From Mycoplasmoides fastidiosum (GTDB lineage: Bacteria; Bacillota_I; Bacilli_A; Mycoplasmatales; Mycoplasmoidaceae), in contig NZ_CP101809.1 in the NCBI RefSeq assembly GCF_024498275.1, positions 1,054,001 to 1,118,000 on the forward strand: a stretch of DNA of 64,000 bases. Reading direction: 5' to 3'. A program made the translations under genes and the position numbers. Under the pieces are notes generated by a model, which saw nothing but the letters and a program-made list of their open reading frames with translations, searched no databases and had not been told where the DNA came from. Positions 35,062 through 45,524 of this stretch are shown here, one piece after another. Within the stretch, counting starts at the first letter, position 1. The number at the start of each line of letters is the position of its first letter.

Positions 35062-36417
35062 ATGATAATGAATCGACAAATTCGTCAACTTCTAGAAATC
35101 ATCATTCATTATCAAGAAATTGAATATGAAAAAATTTCTTACCACATTAATATTTCTAGAAGAACTTGATACCGAAGATTAGATGAATTAAATAATTTTT
35201 TAAAAATTAATAAACTGGAAAAAATTAATTCTGGTGTTAAAAATTTTAAACCTTATCAAAGTTTTTTGATTAGTTTGTACCAACAAAATAAAGTGGAATT
35301 ATTATTGCGCGAAATCGCTTTAGTAATTATTATTGATAATTACTTATTAGGTACTTATAAAAAAACCGTTATTAAAAAACATTGAAATTTATCCAACAGC
35401 GATTTTGTGATTGTTGATAGCTTAGTTAATAATTATTATCGCAATCATAGCCACCAAGGTGATGCTCAATCTAAAAAATTTTTATGAGTTTTTTTCACTA
35501 CTTGGTTTTGTGAAAGTTTTTATAATTATGATTTAACTAATGTTTTAGTTAAAAAAGACTTAAAACAATATTTCCCCAAATTATTAGTTGATAAAATTCA
35601 ACCCTTTATTAACTTTGAAAACTATCATCTAGTCATTAAAGCATTAGAAAAAAATTATTCAGATATTCAATCAATTAAAGATTTTTTTCTTTTAACTTTA
35701 GTAACTTGAATTTGGTTTTCTTATATTCAAGAAAATAATTTTGACAGCCCAATTAGCAAATGATTTATTCCCCAAGAATATAAAGATTTTATTGCTTGTT
35801 TTCTAACTAAAGATTATTTACAAAATAAAAATAAAATTAGTCAAGCAATTCAAAAAGTAGTTCATCAAATTGATCCCCAAATTACTATTAGTAATAATTT
35901 TCAAGAAGTTTTATTGCTGCATTTAATTAATGAAACTAATGTGAATGTTTTAGATCAAAATAATTTTCATAATTTTAATTTGCTAAAACAGAATTATGCC
36001 AAATTACATGAAATCATTGAAAAAGCTTTTCAAGAGTGAGTACTTAAAGATCCTTACCAGTCATATTATCTACTTCTTTATTTCATTAATTTTTTCTATG
36101 AATGGATTTGTAAGCAGCCCTGAAAAATTAACACAATTTGTTGGGGAGGCATGGGAATTAGTTATATTTTAAAAACTAACATTGAACGCATTTTCCCCAA
36201 TGCTGAAATCAATGCTTGTTCATATAGTCAATTAAAAAACTTATTAAACAAGCATCCGATCGATATTATTTTTAGTACGATTGATTTAGAAGAAAAAATT
36301 CCCCAAACCTTATTTATCAAACTAAAAATCAATAATATTGTTAATCATTGGTATTTGGATGAAAATACTAAATTATTATTGTTTAACCATTTTTTATTAA
36401 AGCAAGATCAAAACTAA
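35062..36417 (+). CDS. PTS-regulated transcriptional activator or antiterminator (MtlR/BglG type)
   Basis: 451 residues. Residues 1-50 form a helix-turn-helix (ISYHINISRRTWYRRLDELNN), the middle is Leu/Ile/Lys-rich and consistent with PRD helices, and the C terminus has an EIIB-like domain with the Cys loop CWGGMGISY (C360), as in MtlR/LicR regulators phosphorylated by the PTS. AGGTG lies upstream of ATG 35062; ATG 35068 is an alternative. Located 1 kb before mtlA, it is the obvious candidate regulator of mannitol uptake, by inference. PRD histidines are not clearly placed. TGA codons throughout are Trp. Confidence 0.72.
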
Positions 36418-36450
36418 AAATCTGCACTCAATGCAGATTTTTTTTTTTTT
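36416..36450 (+). terminator. Terminator after the PTS regulator gene
   Basis: AAAATCTGCA-CTCAA-TGCAGATTTT hairpin followed by a run of more than ten T residues; the homopolymer may vary in length. Confidence 0.85.
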
Positions 36451-36547
36451 TTGTTTTGGCATTTACTGCTGACAAAGCTTTTAGCAGTAATTTGATGACT
36501 GAATTTCTGTTCACTAAAATAAGAATATAGATATTTAAGGAGTCATC

Positions 36548-37402
36548 ATGTCAATTCTTAATAGTGTTCTGGGCTTTGGCACTTATCGCATCACCACCAA
36601 AGAAGCAATGTTACCAGTTTTACAAAAAGTAGTTAGTTTAGGTTATGACTTTATTGATACTGCTAAACATTATGAAAACGAAACCATTATTGGTGAGTGC
36701 TTGCAAATTATTGCTGCAAATCCAGTTTATCAAAATAATAAATTACCTTTGATTCAATCCAAAATTTGACCATCAGATTATAAAAATAGTGTTGAACAAG
36801 AATTGCGCGCAACTTTAGCCCGACTACAAATTGATCAAATTGATTCATTTTTATTGCACCGTCCCCATGTAGACATGTCAGTTAATGTGCAAGCTTGAAA
36901 AGAATTAATTGCTTGTCAGCAAAAGGGTTTGGTAGCAGTTATTGGAGTTTCAAATTTTGATCGCGATCAAGTTCAAACTTTATTCAATGAAACTCAAGTT
37001 ATGCCCCAAATTAATCAAATTGAATCTAGTGTAACTTATATGCGTTATGACCGCATCATTTACAACAAACGCAATAACATTAGTGTTCAAGGTTGAAGGC
37101 CATTTGGAAATTATACTTATACGTTTCAAAACGTTATTCTACAATCTCTGGCCCAAAAATACCAATGCACAGTTGCCCAACTGATGTTAGCTTACAACAT
37201 TAACCAGAGCATTATTCCAGTTTGTCGTACTAGTGTTATTCATGAAATCGAAGAAAACATTATTGCTAAAAAAATTTTTATTACTCCCAGAGATTTAAGT
37301 TTAGTTGAAATGCATTTAAACACCCACCTTCCATCAACCCATAATGGTTGTGACAGTTTTGCCAACCTATCTTTAGATGAAGATTGATATAAAAATCATT
37401 AA
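36548..37402 (+). CDS. Aldo/keto reductase
   Basis: 284-residue NAD(P)H-dependent aldo/keto reductase. Start MSILNSVLGFGTYRITTKEA, catalytic tetrad D37 and Y42 (FIDTAKHYENE), K72 (IQSKIW) and H104 (FLLHRPH), then the GVSNFD motif. AAGGAG lies before the ATG. The stop is six bases before mtlA, so the two are co-transcribed. Since no mannitol-1-phosphate dehydrogenase gene is present here, a role in polyol or aldehyde metabolism linked to MtlA is possible, but this family is broad. Confidence 0.9.
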
Positions 37403-37408
37403 CAAATT

Positions 37409-39511
37409 ATGAACAATAATAATTTTGCTGTGACTACAGAAATGAATAAAACCCGCAGCCAAGTTAATCCTAAACGGTTTGGTGATTTATTCAAACCTAA
37501 AACCATCAAGAATCAAATTCGTAAATTTGGTTCTTTTCTTGCTGGGATGATTATGCCGGCCATTGGAGTTTTTATCGCTTGAGGGTTAATTACTGCATTT
37601 TTCTTAAAAACTGGTTGAACTCCTAATGAACAATTAGCCATCATTATTGGACCAACCTTAAGTTATGTTATTCCCGTTTTAATTGCGTTTTTTGGCGGTA
37701 AACAAATATATGGTACCCGAGGCGCCATGATTGGAATTATTGCTACTTTAGGAGTGTTATATTCCAGTTCTACCCATTACTTTGCTAATATTGCAGGAAT
37801 TCCAATTGATCCTGTTACCAACCAACCAGTAACAACCATGCCCATGCTACTTGGTGCCATGATTGCTGCACCAATTGCTGCAATTGTTTTCAAAAAACTA
37901 GAACGGTTTTGAAAACCTTATATTCCTCAAGGTTATGAAATGTTAATCAATAATTTTTCTTTAGGAATTTTTGGTTTTGGATTCGCCATTATTGCTTTTT
38001 ATGGTTTAACCCCAATTATTGCTGGAATCCAGTGTGTCTTTTCCCAAGCCATTAATGGCATGTATCAAAATCAGTTAGACTGATTATTGCCAATTTTTGT
38101 CGAACCAGCTAAAGTATTATTTTTGAATAATGCTGTCAACCACGGAATTTTTACTCCGTTGGGAACTGCAGAAGTACAAACTGCGGGAAAATCTTTCTTA
38201 TTATTATTAGATCCTAATCCAGGACAAGGTCTGGGAATTTTAATTGCTTGGTGATTATTTGCTAAATCCAATAGTTTAAAAGCCCAAGCTGCATCATCTA
38301 TGCCCATTCATTTTGTTGGCGGAATTCATGAAGTTTATTTCCCATTTGTGTTAATGAAACCAGTTACTTTAATCTTTATGATTATTGGCGGAATTTTTAA
38401 TATTATTATCTACAACATTTTCGGAGTGGGTTCAATTTCTGTTAATTCTCCTGGTAGTGTCATTTCTGTTTACACTTTCTTATACCAAAGCAGTTCTTCT
38501 TATATTGGTTTAACCATTTCTATTTTAGGATCAGCTGGAATTGTTGGTGGATTGACCGCATTTTATTTGATTTGAGAACGCAATAAAAACGGCGAACGTG
38601 TGTTCATTAATCCGTATTATTCATGAATTAATTCCCGTCACTACAAAATTAAAAACCAACCTAACTTATTTGAATTAAACCGTGTTAAAAAACTACAAAG
38701 TTTAACTTTTCAAACAATTTCAGGTAAAAAACAATTATTATTAGAAACCCTAATTTTAGAAAACGGAAATCAAGAATTGTTTTATTTGAATCCTAAATCA
38801 GCTAAGATGCTGGAATTTCAATATGTTGATTACAAACAAAACACTTATTTAGTTAAAGTTTTTGCTACGAAAAATAAATTTTGAGTAACCAAAATTAATT
38901 ATTTAAAATCTCATTTTTTTTCTAAAAAATTCCATACTTTTACTAAAGCACTTACTCATTTCGATTCCACTAAAATAATGAAGTTTTCTAAAGTAGAAAC
39001 TGAGGACTTGGCTAACAAAATCGTTGACTTCAATTATCAATCAGCAACTAATGATCGTTATTTTTGTACATATAGTTTTGTCAAAAACAATAAAACGATT
39101 ACTAAAAAACAAGAAGTCCAACAAACTGACATCCATTTAACTCTAGCTGATTTAAGACAAGAGACCCAAATCCAACAGACCCAATTTGCAGTTAATGATG
39201 ATTTAGTCAGTGCTTTAAAAAGTGTTAAACAAATTGTTTTTGCTTGTGAAGCGGGTATGGGATCTAGTGCAATGGGGGCTTCTTTAGTCCGTAAACTATT
39301 AAAAAACAACAACATTACTCATATTGATATTATTAATAAACCCTTAAAAAACCTTGCGGCTCAAGACCAGTTGGTGATTACCCAAGAAAACTTTAAAAGC
39401 TTTGTCGAAACCAAAAATCCCAACGCTTATGTTTATACCATTAAACAATTTTTAGACAAAAAGGGCTATGATCAGTTAGTATCTACTGCAACTAAAGTAT
39501 TTAATAACTAA
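37409..39511 (+). CDS. mtlA: PTS mannitol transporter, EIICB component
   Basis: 700 residues. The membrane EIIC domain (about 45-400) contains [12 protein letters not shown] and [15 protein letters not shown], diagnostic for the mannitol family. The EIIB domain near the C terminus has the phosphorylatable Cys613 in [20 protein letters not shown]. Between them lies a Lys/Asn-rich stretch of about 190 residues that is longer than the usual linker and resembles no EIIA. EIIA (mtlF) and mtlD are not in the window, so phosphate must come from an EIIA elsewhere. Co-transcribed with the aldo/keto reductase; likely controlled by the regulator at 35062. Confidence 0.92.
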
Positions 39512-39882
39512 ATTATTATCCAAAGTCCAATTGTTATTTCCTTGAAGATATCCCACCCTAAATTTTGTTTATTTGCCTTTTTGGACATATCAATTTATTA
39601 TTAATCTAATATAATTATCCGCGATTGAAATTATTTTTCTACATATTTATGTTAAGAAAATTGTTCTTTTAAATTTTCTAAATTGATTAAAAATATCAAA
39701 TTAGGAAAATTTTGATTCAATAAAAATTTAGTTAAATTCAATTGAATCAAAAGTTTTAGTGACATTTTATGACATAAATTTAAAAGAATAAGCAATCAAC
39801 AAATTAGAAATTAATAAAAATGAAAGCTCAGTTTTTTTAAAAATTAACAAAATTTTAAAAAAAACTATGAAGTTTTGTTGTT
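39512..39882 (+). promoter_or_regulatory. Intergenic region before the lipoprotein array
   Basis: 371 AT-rich bases without a gene. TATAAT at 39610-39615 with TTGGACA 23 bases earlier is a weak promoter candidate. An inverted repeat (AGTTTTTTTAAAA from 39830 with TTTTAAAAAAAACT to 39866) ends 16 bases before the first lipoprotein start. No clear terminator for mtlA is visible. Confidence 0.35.
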
Positions 39883-40362
39883 ATGAAAAAAATGAATTTA
39901 TTAAAAAGAAGTCGATTTTGAATGGCCAGTTTAGGCTTATTTGCGACTTCTACATTAGTTTTAGCTGCTTGTGCAAGCAATGCTGAAAACAAAAAAGAAG
40001 AACCAAATCAATCTGAAAATCAAAAAGCAGGTGATAAAGGTTCAGCAGATGCAGCTAATAAAGAAGGCGAAAAAGCTGAAGAAAAAATGCCAGGAGATGA
40101 TCCTAACGCATCTGCTTCAGCAGGTCAAGAACAAAAAGATACTGAAAGTAAGGATGAAAAGGCTCAATCAGACGCTGAAAAAGCCAAGAGTTCTGATGAA
40201 ACTCCAGCTGCTGGAACAAGTTCAGATAATGCTCAGTCCAAAGACGCTAGTCAATCATCTGGAATGTCATCTGGTGCAGGTTCATCATCATCAGGTATGA
40301 GTGATAGTTCAAGTGCAACATCTTCTCCAGGATCTACCAGCGGCCAACCTGCTGCAAAATAA
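39883..40362 (+). CDS. Array lipoprotein 1
   Basis: 159 residues, first of ten paralogues. The shared leader MKKMNLLKRSRFWMASLGLF ends in lipobox VLAAC (Cys30), with Trp13 as TGA, followed by the common NAENKKEEPNQSENQK. The mature part is low-complexity, rich in Lys, Glu, Asp, Ser and Ala, with no predicted fold, ending in Ser/Gly repeats (SSGMSSGAGSSSSGMS) and SGQPAAK, an ending nearly shared with array gene 10. It is a surface-exposed, disordered lipoprotein; function not recognised. Own terminator-like hairpin downstream. Confidence 0.9.
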
Positions 40363-40371
40363 ATAAAATAA

Positions 40372-40404
40372 GACACTAATACCAAGTGGTATTAGTGTTT
40401 CTAT
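40372..40404 (+). terminator. Terminator-like hairpin after array lipoprotein 1
   Basis: ACACTAATACCA-AG-TGGTATTAGTGT perfect hairpin followed by a short T-rich stretch; the only clear terminator inside the array. Confidence 0.65.
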
Positions 40405-40488
40405 TGATGTTTTATTTGAAATATTTATATTGATTTAAATCATGGATTTAATCATTAAAGAAATTAGAAATTTTAAGTTTAAGGATCG

Positions 40489-40519
40489 GTCATTTAAAAT
40501 TAACAAAATTTTAAATGAC
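40489..40519 (+). repeat. Perfect inverted repeat upstream of array lipoprotein 2
   Basis: GTCATTTAAAA and TTTTAAATGAC flank a 9-base loop, 17 bases before the ATG at 40537. There is no following T run, so it is not a standard terminator. Confidence 0.7.
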
Positions 40520-40536
40520 TTTGCAATTTGATTATT

Positions 40537-41064
40537 ATGAAAAAAATGAATTTATTGAAAAGAAGTCGTTTTTGAATGGCAAGTCTAGGATTGTTTGCGA
40601 CTTCTACATTAGTTTTAGCTGCTTGTGCTAACAATGCTGAAAACCAAAAAGAAGAACCAAAAACTAATGAACAAAAATCAAACAATGGAAAAGCACCTGC
40701 TGATTCTGCTAAAAAAGAAGGTGAAAAAAATAATGAAAGCAAAGAAGAATCAGCAAACAAGGCACAAGGTGATGATACTAATGTAATGCCATCAAATTCT
40801 GACTCAGATTCCAAGTCTGAAGCAACTGATTCTGCAAGCGCCAAAGAGGCTGAAGCTCCAGTTCCTAGTGGTGATACATCTAAAGATGGTCAAGAAGCAG
40901 CTAAAAATAGTGGTGCTGACGCAACTACAAGTCCAACTCCAAAACCTAATGATACTTCTTCAATGGGCCCAGATGTTAGCAACAGCACACCAAGACAAAC
41001 CGGTGAAGACACAAACACTGCTCAAGGTTCAGGTACTCCTAGTGCGCTTGGTCAACAAAGATAA
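40537..41064 (+). CDS. Array lipoprotein 2
   Basis: 175 residues with the shared leader and lipobox (VLAAC, Cys30), then NNAENQKEEPKTNEQ and a disordered Lys/Glu/Ser/Ala-rich body. The C terminus carries RQTGEDTNTAQGSGTPS, an ending shared in altered form with array genes 8 and 9, so C-terminal modules recur within the family. A perfect 11-bp inverted repeat lies just upstream of the start. Trp13 is TGA. No enzymatic motif is present. Confidence 0.9.
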
Positions 41065-41069
41065 AGTAA

Positions 41070-41089
41070 TTAAAATTAATTAATTTTAA
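41070..41089 (+). repeat. 20-base palindrome upstream of array lipoprotein 3
   Basis: TTAAAATTAATTAATTTTAA is a perfect palindrome 21 bases before the ATG at 41111. Its AT-only composition makes chance occurrence possible. Confidence 0.5.
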
Positions 41090-41110
41090 AAGCTTTGCAA
41101 TTTAATTATC

Positions 41111-41677
41111 ATGAAAAAAATGAATTTCTTAAAAAGAAGCCGTTTCTGAATGGCGAGTTTAGGTTTATTTACGACTTCTACATTAGTTTTAGCTGCTTGT
41201 GCTAACAATGCAGAAAACCAAAAAGAAGAACCAAATCAACCTGAAAGTCAAAAACCAAAATAAGAATCTAAGCCAACTGACAACGCAGCTAAAAAAGAAG
41301 AAACTAAAAAAGCTGAAGATCCAGAACAAATGCAAGATGGTGATTCTAAAACAGATTCAAAGCCTTTGCAACCTTCAGAAAATAAAGATCAAAAAACTGA
41401 AGAAGAAAAACCTAAGGCAGCTGAAACAACAGATTCAGCAGATGTTAAAAATTCTCAAGCTCCAGCTGCTAGTGAAGATAGTACTACTAAAAATGATCAA
41501 ATAGATGCTGATATGGGGGCTGGTTCTGGTACTCCTGCAACAGATGGTGAAGCAAATACTTCTCCGCAAACTCCAGAAAAAGCTGCTGGTGGAGAATCTG
41601 AAACAAAAGAACAAGAAGCAGAAATGGAACCTTCAGAAGCTACAGTTGTTAGCGATTCGTCAAGTCAATTACGTTAA
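41111..41677 (+). pseudogene. Array lipoprotein 3, interrupted by a nonsense codon
   Basis: Leader MKKMNFLKRSRFWMASLGLF plus lipobox as in its siblings, then NNAENQKEEPNQPESQKPK and a TAA at 41261-41263. The matching place in array gene 4 reads KPKEESKPK, so a single G to T change turned GAA into TAA. The frame then stays open for 138 more codons to a TAA at 41677 and keeps family composition and ending (ATVVSDSSSQLR, shared with genes 4-6). It looks like a very recent loss or an on/off variant. A 50-residue lipopeptide may still be made. Confidence 0.88.
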
Positions 41678-41721
41678 TTAAATAAAGAACACAAATTAAA
41701 AAACTTTTGAATTTTATTATC

Positions 41722-42279
41722 ATGAAAAAAATGAATTTATTAAAGAAGAGTCGTTTCTGAATGGCGAGTTTAGGGATTTTTGCAACTTCAAGTTTGGTTT
41801 TAGCTGCTTGTGCTAACAATGCAGAAAACCAAAAAGAAGAACCCAAACAATCTGAAAGTCAAAAACCAAAAGAAGAATCTAAACCAAAAGAAGAAAATAA
41901 AAAACCAAAAAAGACAGAACAAATGCAGGGCGATGATCCTACAACAAATCAAGAACCTACTGTAGCTCCAAAAACCGAAGACAAAGAAGCTAAAGAAGAA
42001 AAAGCTCAAAAAGCTGAAACACCATCTGAGTCAACTGATACTAAAGATTCTGATGTCTCAACATCTGGCGAGTCTAATCCTTCTGCTTCTGATCAAGCTA
42101 ATACATCTAAAGATGATGCTTCAATGTCGGGTATGGGAGATGATTCTCAAACTTCTGCTGGTAATAACTCTTCAACAGAACCAACTACCCCCGATCCATC
42201 CGAAGCAGAAGTCGAAACTCAAGAAGAAAACACTCCCGCTGAAGGCAAAGTTGTTTTTAGTAACACTAATGTACGATAA
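41722..42279 (+). CDS. Array lipoprotein 4
   Basis: 185 residues. Leader MKKMNLLKKSRFWMASLGIF, lipobox VLAAC, then NNAENQKEEPKQSESQKPKE and a Lys/Glu-rich block (KPKEESKPKEENKKPKK), an EQMQGDDP element seen in several siblings, a Ser/Thr/Asp-rich middle and the ending EGKVVFSNTNVR. Disordered, highly charged and surface-anchored. It is the closest intact relative of the nonsense-carrying gene 3. Confidence 0.9.
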
Positions 42280-42381
42280 TTAGATAAACCATATCAATCA
42301 AAAAACCAGTCACAAATTAATATAAGGAATTATTTCTTTGAAATTAGCTATAAATTTAAAGAATTAAAAAATTTTGATGTA

Positions 42382-42954
42382 ATGAAAAAAATGAATTTAT
42401 TGAAAAGAAGTCGTTTCTGAATGGCAAGTTTAGGTTTATTTGCAACTTCTACGTTAGTTTTAGCCGCTTGTGCTAACAATGCAGAAAACCAAAAAGAAGA
42501 ACCAAAGCAGCCTGATAATCAAAAATCAGATGATAAAGCTAAATCATCTGATAATAGAGCCAAAAAAGAAGAAGATCAAAAAGCTGATGATGCAAAGCAA
42601 ATGCAGGACAATGATCATAAAGCAAATTCAGAATCTTCACAATCTTCAGAAAAAAACAATCAAAAAACTGGAGAAGAAAAATCTAAAGAAGCTGAAGCAA
42701 CAGATTCAGCAAACACTAAAGACACTCAGACTTCATCTGGTGGCGAAAGCACTACTGCTAAAGATGATCAAGCAGCCGTTGATGGTATGGAATCTAAATC
42801 TAATACTTCTGCAGCAGCTGGTGATGGAAATACTGCTTCTCAATCTCCCGCTGACAGTACCGCTCCTGAAACTCCAGAAGCAACAGTTGATGGAGAATCC
42901 GAAACAGAAGAACAACCTAAAGAAGCTACAGTTGTTAGTGAACCATCAAGTTAA
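42382..42954 (+). CDS. Array lipoprotein 5
   Basis: 190 residues. Shared leader and lipobox, followed by NNAENQKEEPKQPDNQKSDD; the region after this matches gene 6 closely (KAKSSDN), showing exchange or duplication between neighbours. KQMQDNDHKANSE replaces the MQGDD element, and the ending EATVVSEPSS belongs to the gene 3-6 ending class. Entirely low-complexity mature part without Cys or Trp; a surface-exposed lipoprotein of unknown role. Confidence 0.9.
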
Positions 42955-43006
42955 TTACATTAATTTATTAAGCGATACAAATTAAAGAATTTTAGAAGTT
43001 TTTATT

Positions 43007-43579
43007 ATGAAGAGAATGAATTTATTGAAAAGAAGTCGTTTTTGAATGACGAGTTTAGGATTGTTTGTGACTTCTACGTTAGTTTTAGCTGCGTGTGCTA
43101 ACAATACTGAAAACCAAAAAGAAGAACCAAAACAGCCTGATAATCAAAAATCAGATGATAAAGCTAAATCATCTGATAATACATCTAAAAAAGAAAAATC
43201 TAAACCAGCTGAAAAAACCAAAAAAGAAGAAGAACAAAAAAACACAGAACAAATGCAGGGCAATGATACCCAAGCAGACTCAAAATCTTCTGAAATTCCA
43301 AAAACTAAAGATAATAAAACAGAAAAAACAGAAAATCAGAAACCTGACGGAACACCAAGCCCAGAAAATACTAAAAATTCAGATTCTGGTGAAGCTGATC
43401 CTTCCAAAAATACCTCAACAGGATCTGGTATGACCACAGATTCTGAATCTTCTACTGATATCAATTCTTCAGAAGAACAAGCTGATGCTAAATCGGAAGC
43501 CGGAGAACAAACAGAACCTACTGAAGGTAAAGTTGTTACCTGTGATGATGCTGATCAATCAAAAGCAAAGTTACGATAA
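43007..43579 (+). CDS. Array lipoprotein 6
   Basis: 190 residues with leader MKRMNLLKRSRFWMTSLGLF; the A-run after the start codon is broken (ATGAAGAGAATG), unlike most siblings. Lipobox VLAAC, then NNTENQKEEPKQPDNQKSDD as in gene 5, a Lys/Glu block, EQMQGNDTQADSK, and the ending GKVVTCDDADQSKAKLR, which includes a second Cys, unusual for the family. Disordered surface lipoprotein. Confidence 0.9.
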
Positions 43580-43652
43580 TTAAGTAAATAACACCAATTA
43601 AAAACAATTAAGTAATCACAAATCAATAAAGGATTAAAAAAGTTTAGTTGTA

Positions 43653-44033
43653 ATGAAAAAAATGAATTTATTAAAAAGAAGTCGTTTCTGAATGGCAAGT
43701 TTAGGTTTGTTTGCGACTTCTACATTAGTTTTAGCTGCGTGTGCAAACAATGCTGAAAATAAAAAAGAAGAACCAAATCAATCTGAAAATCAAAAATCAG
43801 ATGACAAATCTCAATCAGCTGATGCTGCTAAAAAAGAAGAAAATAAAGATTCAAAGCAATCAGCAGACAAAATGCAAAGTGATAATTATAGCAAAGATGC
43901 TGCAAATTCTGATTCAGCACCAGCCAACAAAGATGCAGATAAAATCAAGGCATCAGAAACTGATACTCCAACAACAGGTCAAAGTAATTCCGATATAAAC
44001 GCTGCTTCTAGTCAAAAATCCCAACAAAAATAA
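43653..44033 (+). CDS. Array lipoprotein 7 (shortest)
   Basis: 126 residues: shared leader and lipobox, NNAENKKEEPNQSENQKSDD, a Lys/Ser/Asp-rich body with the DKMQSDN element and the ending SQKSQQK. The shortest array member, lacking the long Ser/Gly/Thr segment of the others, consistent with size variation by deletion. Directly followed by a 270-base segment that is repeated before gene 9. Confidence 0.9.
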
Positions 44034-44300
44034 AATAAATAAAAATTAATCAATGTAAAGGTTTAAGTTTTTGAACATTTTCTAAATGTTAAAAAACTTA
44101 AAAGTTGTTATTATGAAAAAACTAAATTTATTCAAAAAAAGCCGTTTTTGAATGGCAAGTTTAGGTTTGTTTGCCACTTCTACTTTAGTTTTAGCCGCTT
44201 GTGCTAACAATGCAGAAAACCAAAAAGAAGAACCAAATCAATCTGAAAATCAAAAATCAGATAATAAATCCGAATCAACTGAAACATCTAAAAAAGAAGA
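44031..44300 (+). repeat. Direct repeat copy A spanning the start of array lipoprotein 8
   Basis: About 270 bases covering the intergenic region and the first 63 codons of gene 8 are almost identical to 44704-44973 (I see only two mismatches), offset 673 bases. This marks a recent tandem duplication or gene conversion. Confidence 0.85.
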
Positions 44301-44700
44301 TAAGAAAACAGATGAAGGCACAAAAGAATCATCTACTGATAAAATGCAAAAAGATGATTCTAATCCAAGTACTTCAAGTTCTGATACAAATTCTGTAACT
44401 AAAGATACAGAAGAAAAAGATCAAAAAGCTGAATCACCAGATTCTAAAGAATCTCAAACTCCATCAACTAGTGACGGTGGAGAAACTAAAGATGATAAAA
44501 CAACATCTGGCATGTCAACTGGTTCTCAATCTACTGCATCAAATCAAGGTACAAGTGATTCTGGAACAATGTCAAATCCAGCTCCAAAACCAAGTGAAGA
44601 AGGTAATTCAGCCAGTGGTGCTGGGGCTCCGAGTCGTTCCACCGAAGATCCAAACACTGCTCAAGGAGCAGCTGCTCCTGGTGGTGGAACTCCTCAATAA
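44113..44700 (+). CDS. Array lipoprotein 8
   Basis: 195 residues. Leader variant MKKLNLFKKSRFWMASLGLF, lipobox VLAAC, then NNAENQKEEPNQSENQKSDN identical to gene 9 for the first 63 codons. The body is Ser/Thr/Asp-rich with DKMQKDDS, and the C terminus has RSTEDPNTAQGAAAPGGGTPQ-type Gly/Pro-rich sequence. An 18-bp imperfect stem (44063-44101) ends 11 bases before the ATG. Surface-anchored and disordered. Confidence 0.9.
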
Positions 44701-44703
44701 AAA

Positions 44704-44973
44704 TAAAATAAATAAAAATTAATTAATGTAAAGGTTTAAGTTTTTGAACATTTTCTAAATGTTAAAAAACTTAAAAGTTGTTATTATGAAAAAACTAAAT
44801 TTATTCAAAAAAAGCCGTTTCTGAATGGCAAGTTTAGGTTTGTTTGCCACTTCTACTTTAGTTTTAGCCGCTTGTGCTAACAATGCAGAAAACCAAAAAG
44901 AAGAACCAAATCAATCTGAAAATCAAAAATCAGATAATAAATCCGAATCAACTGAAACATCTAAAAAAGAAGA
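44704..44973 (+). repeat. Direct repeat copy B spanning the start of array lipoprotein 9
   Basis: Second copy of the 270-base repeat (copy A at 44031-44300), including the same upstream inverted repeat (44736-44774) and the same leader codons. Confidence 0.85.
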
Positions 44974-45400
44974 CGAAAAAACTTCAGAAGATGCTAATAA
45001 AATGCAGAAGGATGATTCAAAACCATCAACTCCAGAATCTGCAGAAACTCCAGTAAATAAAGAATCAGAAGAAAAAGATCAAAAAGCTGGAGCACCAGAT
45101 TATGAAAATGCTAAAGAATCTACTACAGAAACTCCTAAAGCAAGCGAAGGAGCAGCAACCAGTACATCTCAAGATAGTTCAACTAGTTCATCAACTAATT
45201 CTAATCCTTCCACAGCTGGCAGTGATGCAAGTGTAAGTACAAGTCCATCAACACCAAAAAATGGAGAAACTGAAGCTGCTCCTAAAGATTCAGCAGTTGG
45301 TGGTGCGGGAAATCCCACTACCCCACCAAGACAAACATCAGAAGATCCAAACACTGCTGCAGGTGGAGGTATGTCTGGTCCTGGTACTCCTAGTCAATAA
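44786..45400 (+). CDS. Array lipoprotein 9 (longest)
   Basis: 204 residues. The first 63 codons are those of gene 8; beyond that the sequence diverges completely (EDANKMQKDDSKPS, then Ser/Thr/Pro-rich) until the shared ending RQTSEDPNTAAGGGMSGPGTP. It therefore combines a duplicated head with its own middle and a family C-terminal module. Lipobox Cys30, Trp13 as TGA. Function not recognised. Confidence 0.9.
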
Positions 45401-45524
45401 AAATTAAATAAGTGCAATTATAAAAAGTACTAAGTAAATTAAAATGCTTATTAAACAAAATGTAAAAAATAAGCAGTCACAATTAGAAATTAAATTATTG
45501 TAAAAATTAAGAAAGTTTATTATT

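Noticed and set aside
39866-39883. Alternative ATG for array lipoprotein 1 in another frame (ATG AAG TTT TGT TGT)
   Set aside because: It gives no lipobox and no match to the nine siblings; the leader frame is clear.
40489-40519. Reading the inverted repeat before array gene 2 as a terminator of gene 1
   Set aside because: There is no T run after the stem and a better hairpin occurs at 40372-40404.
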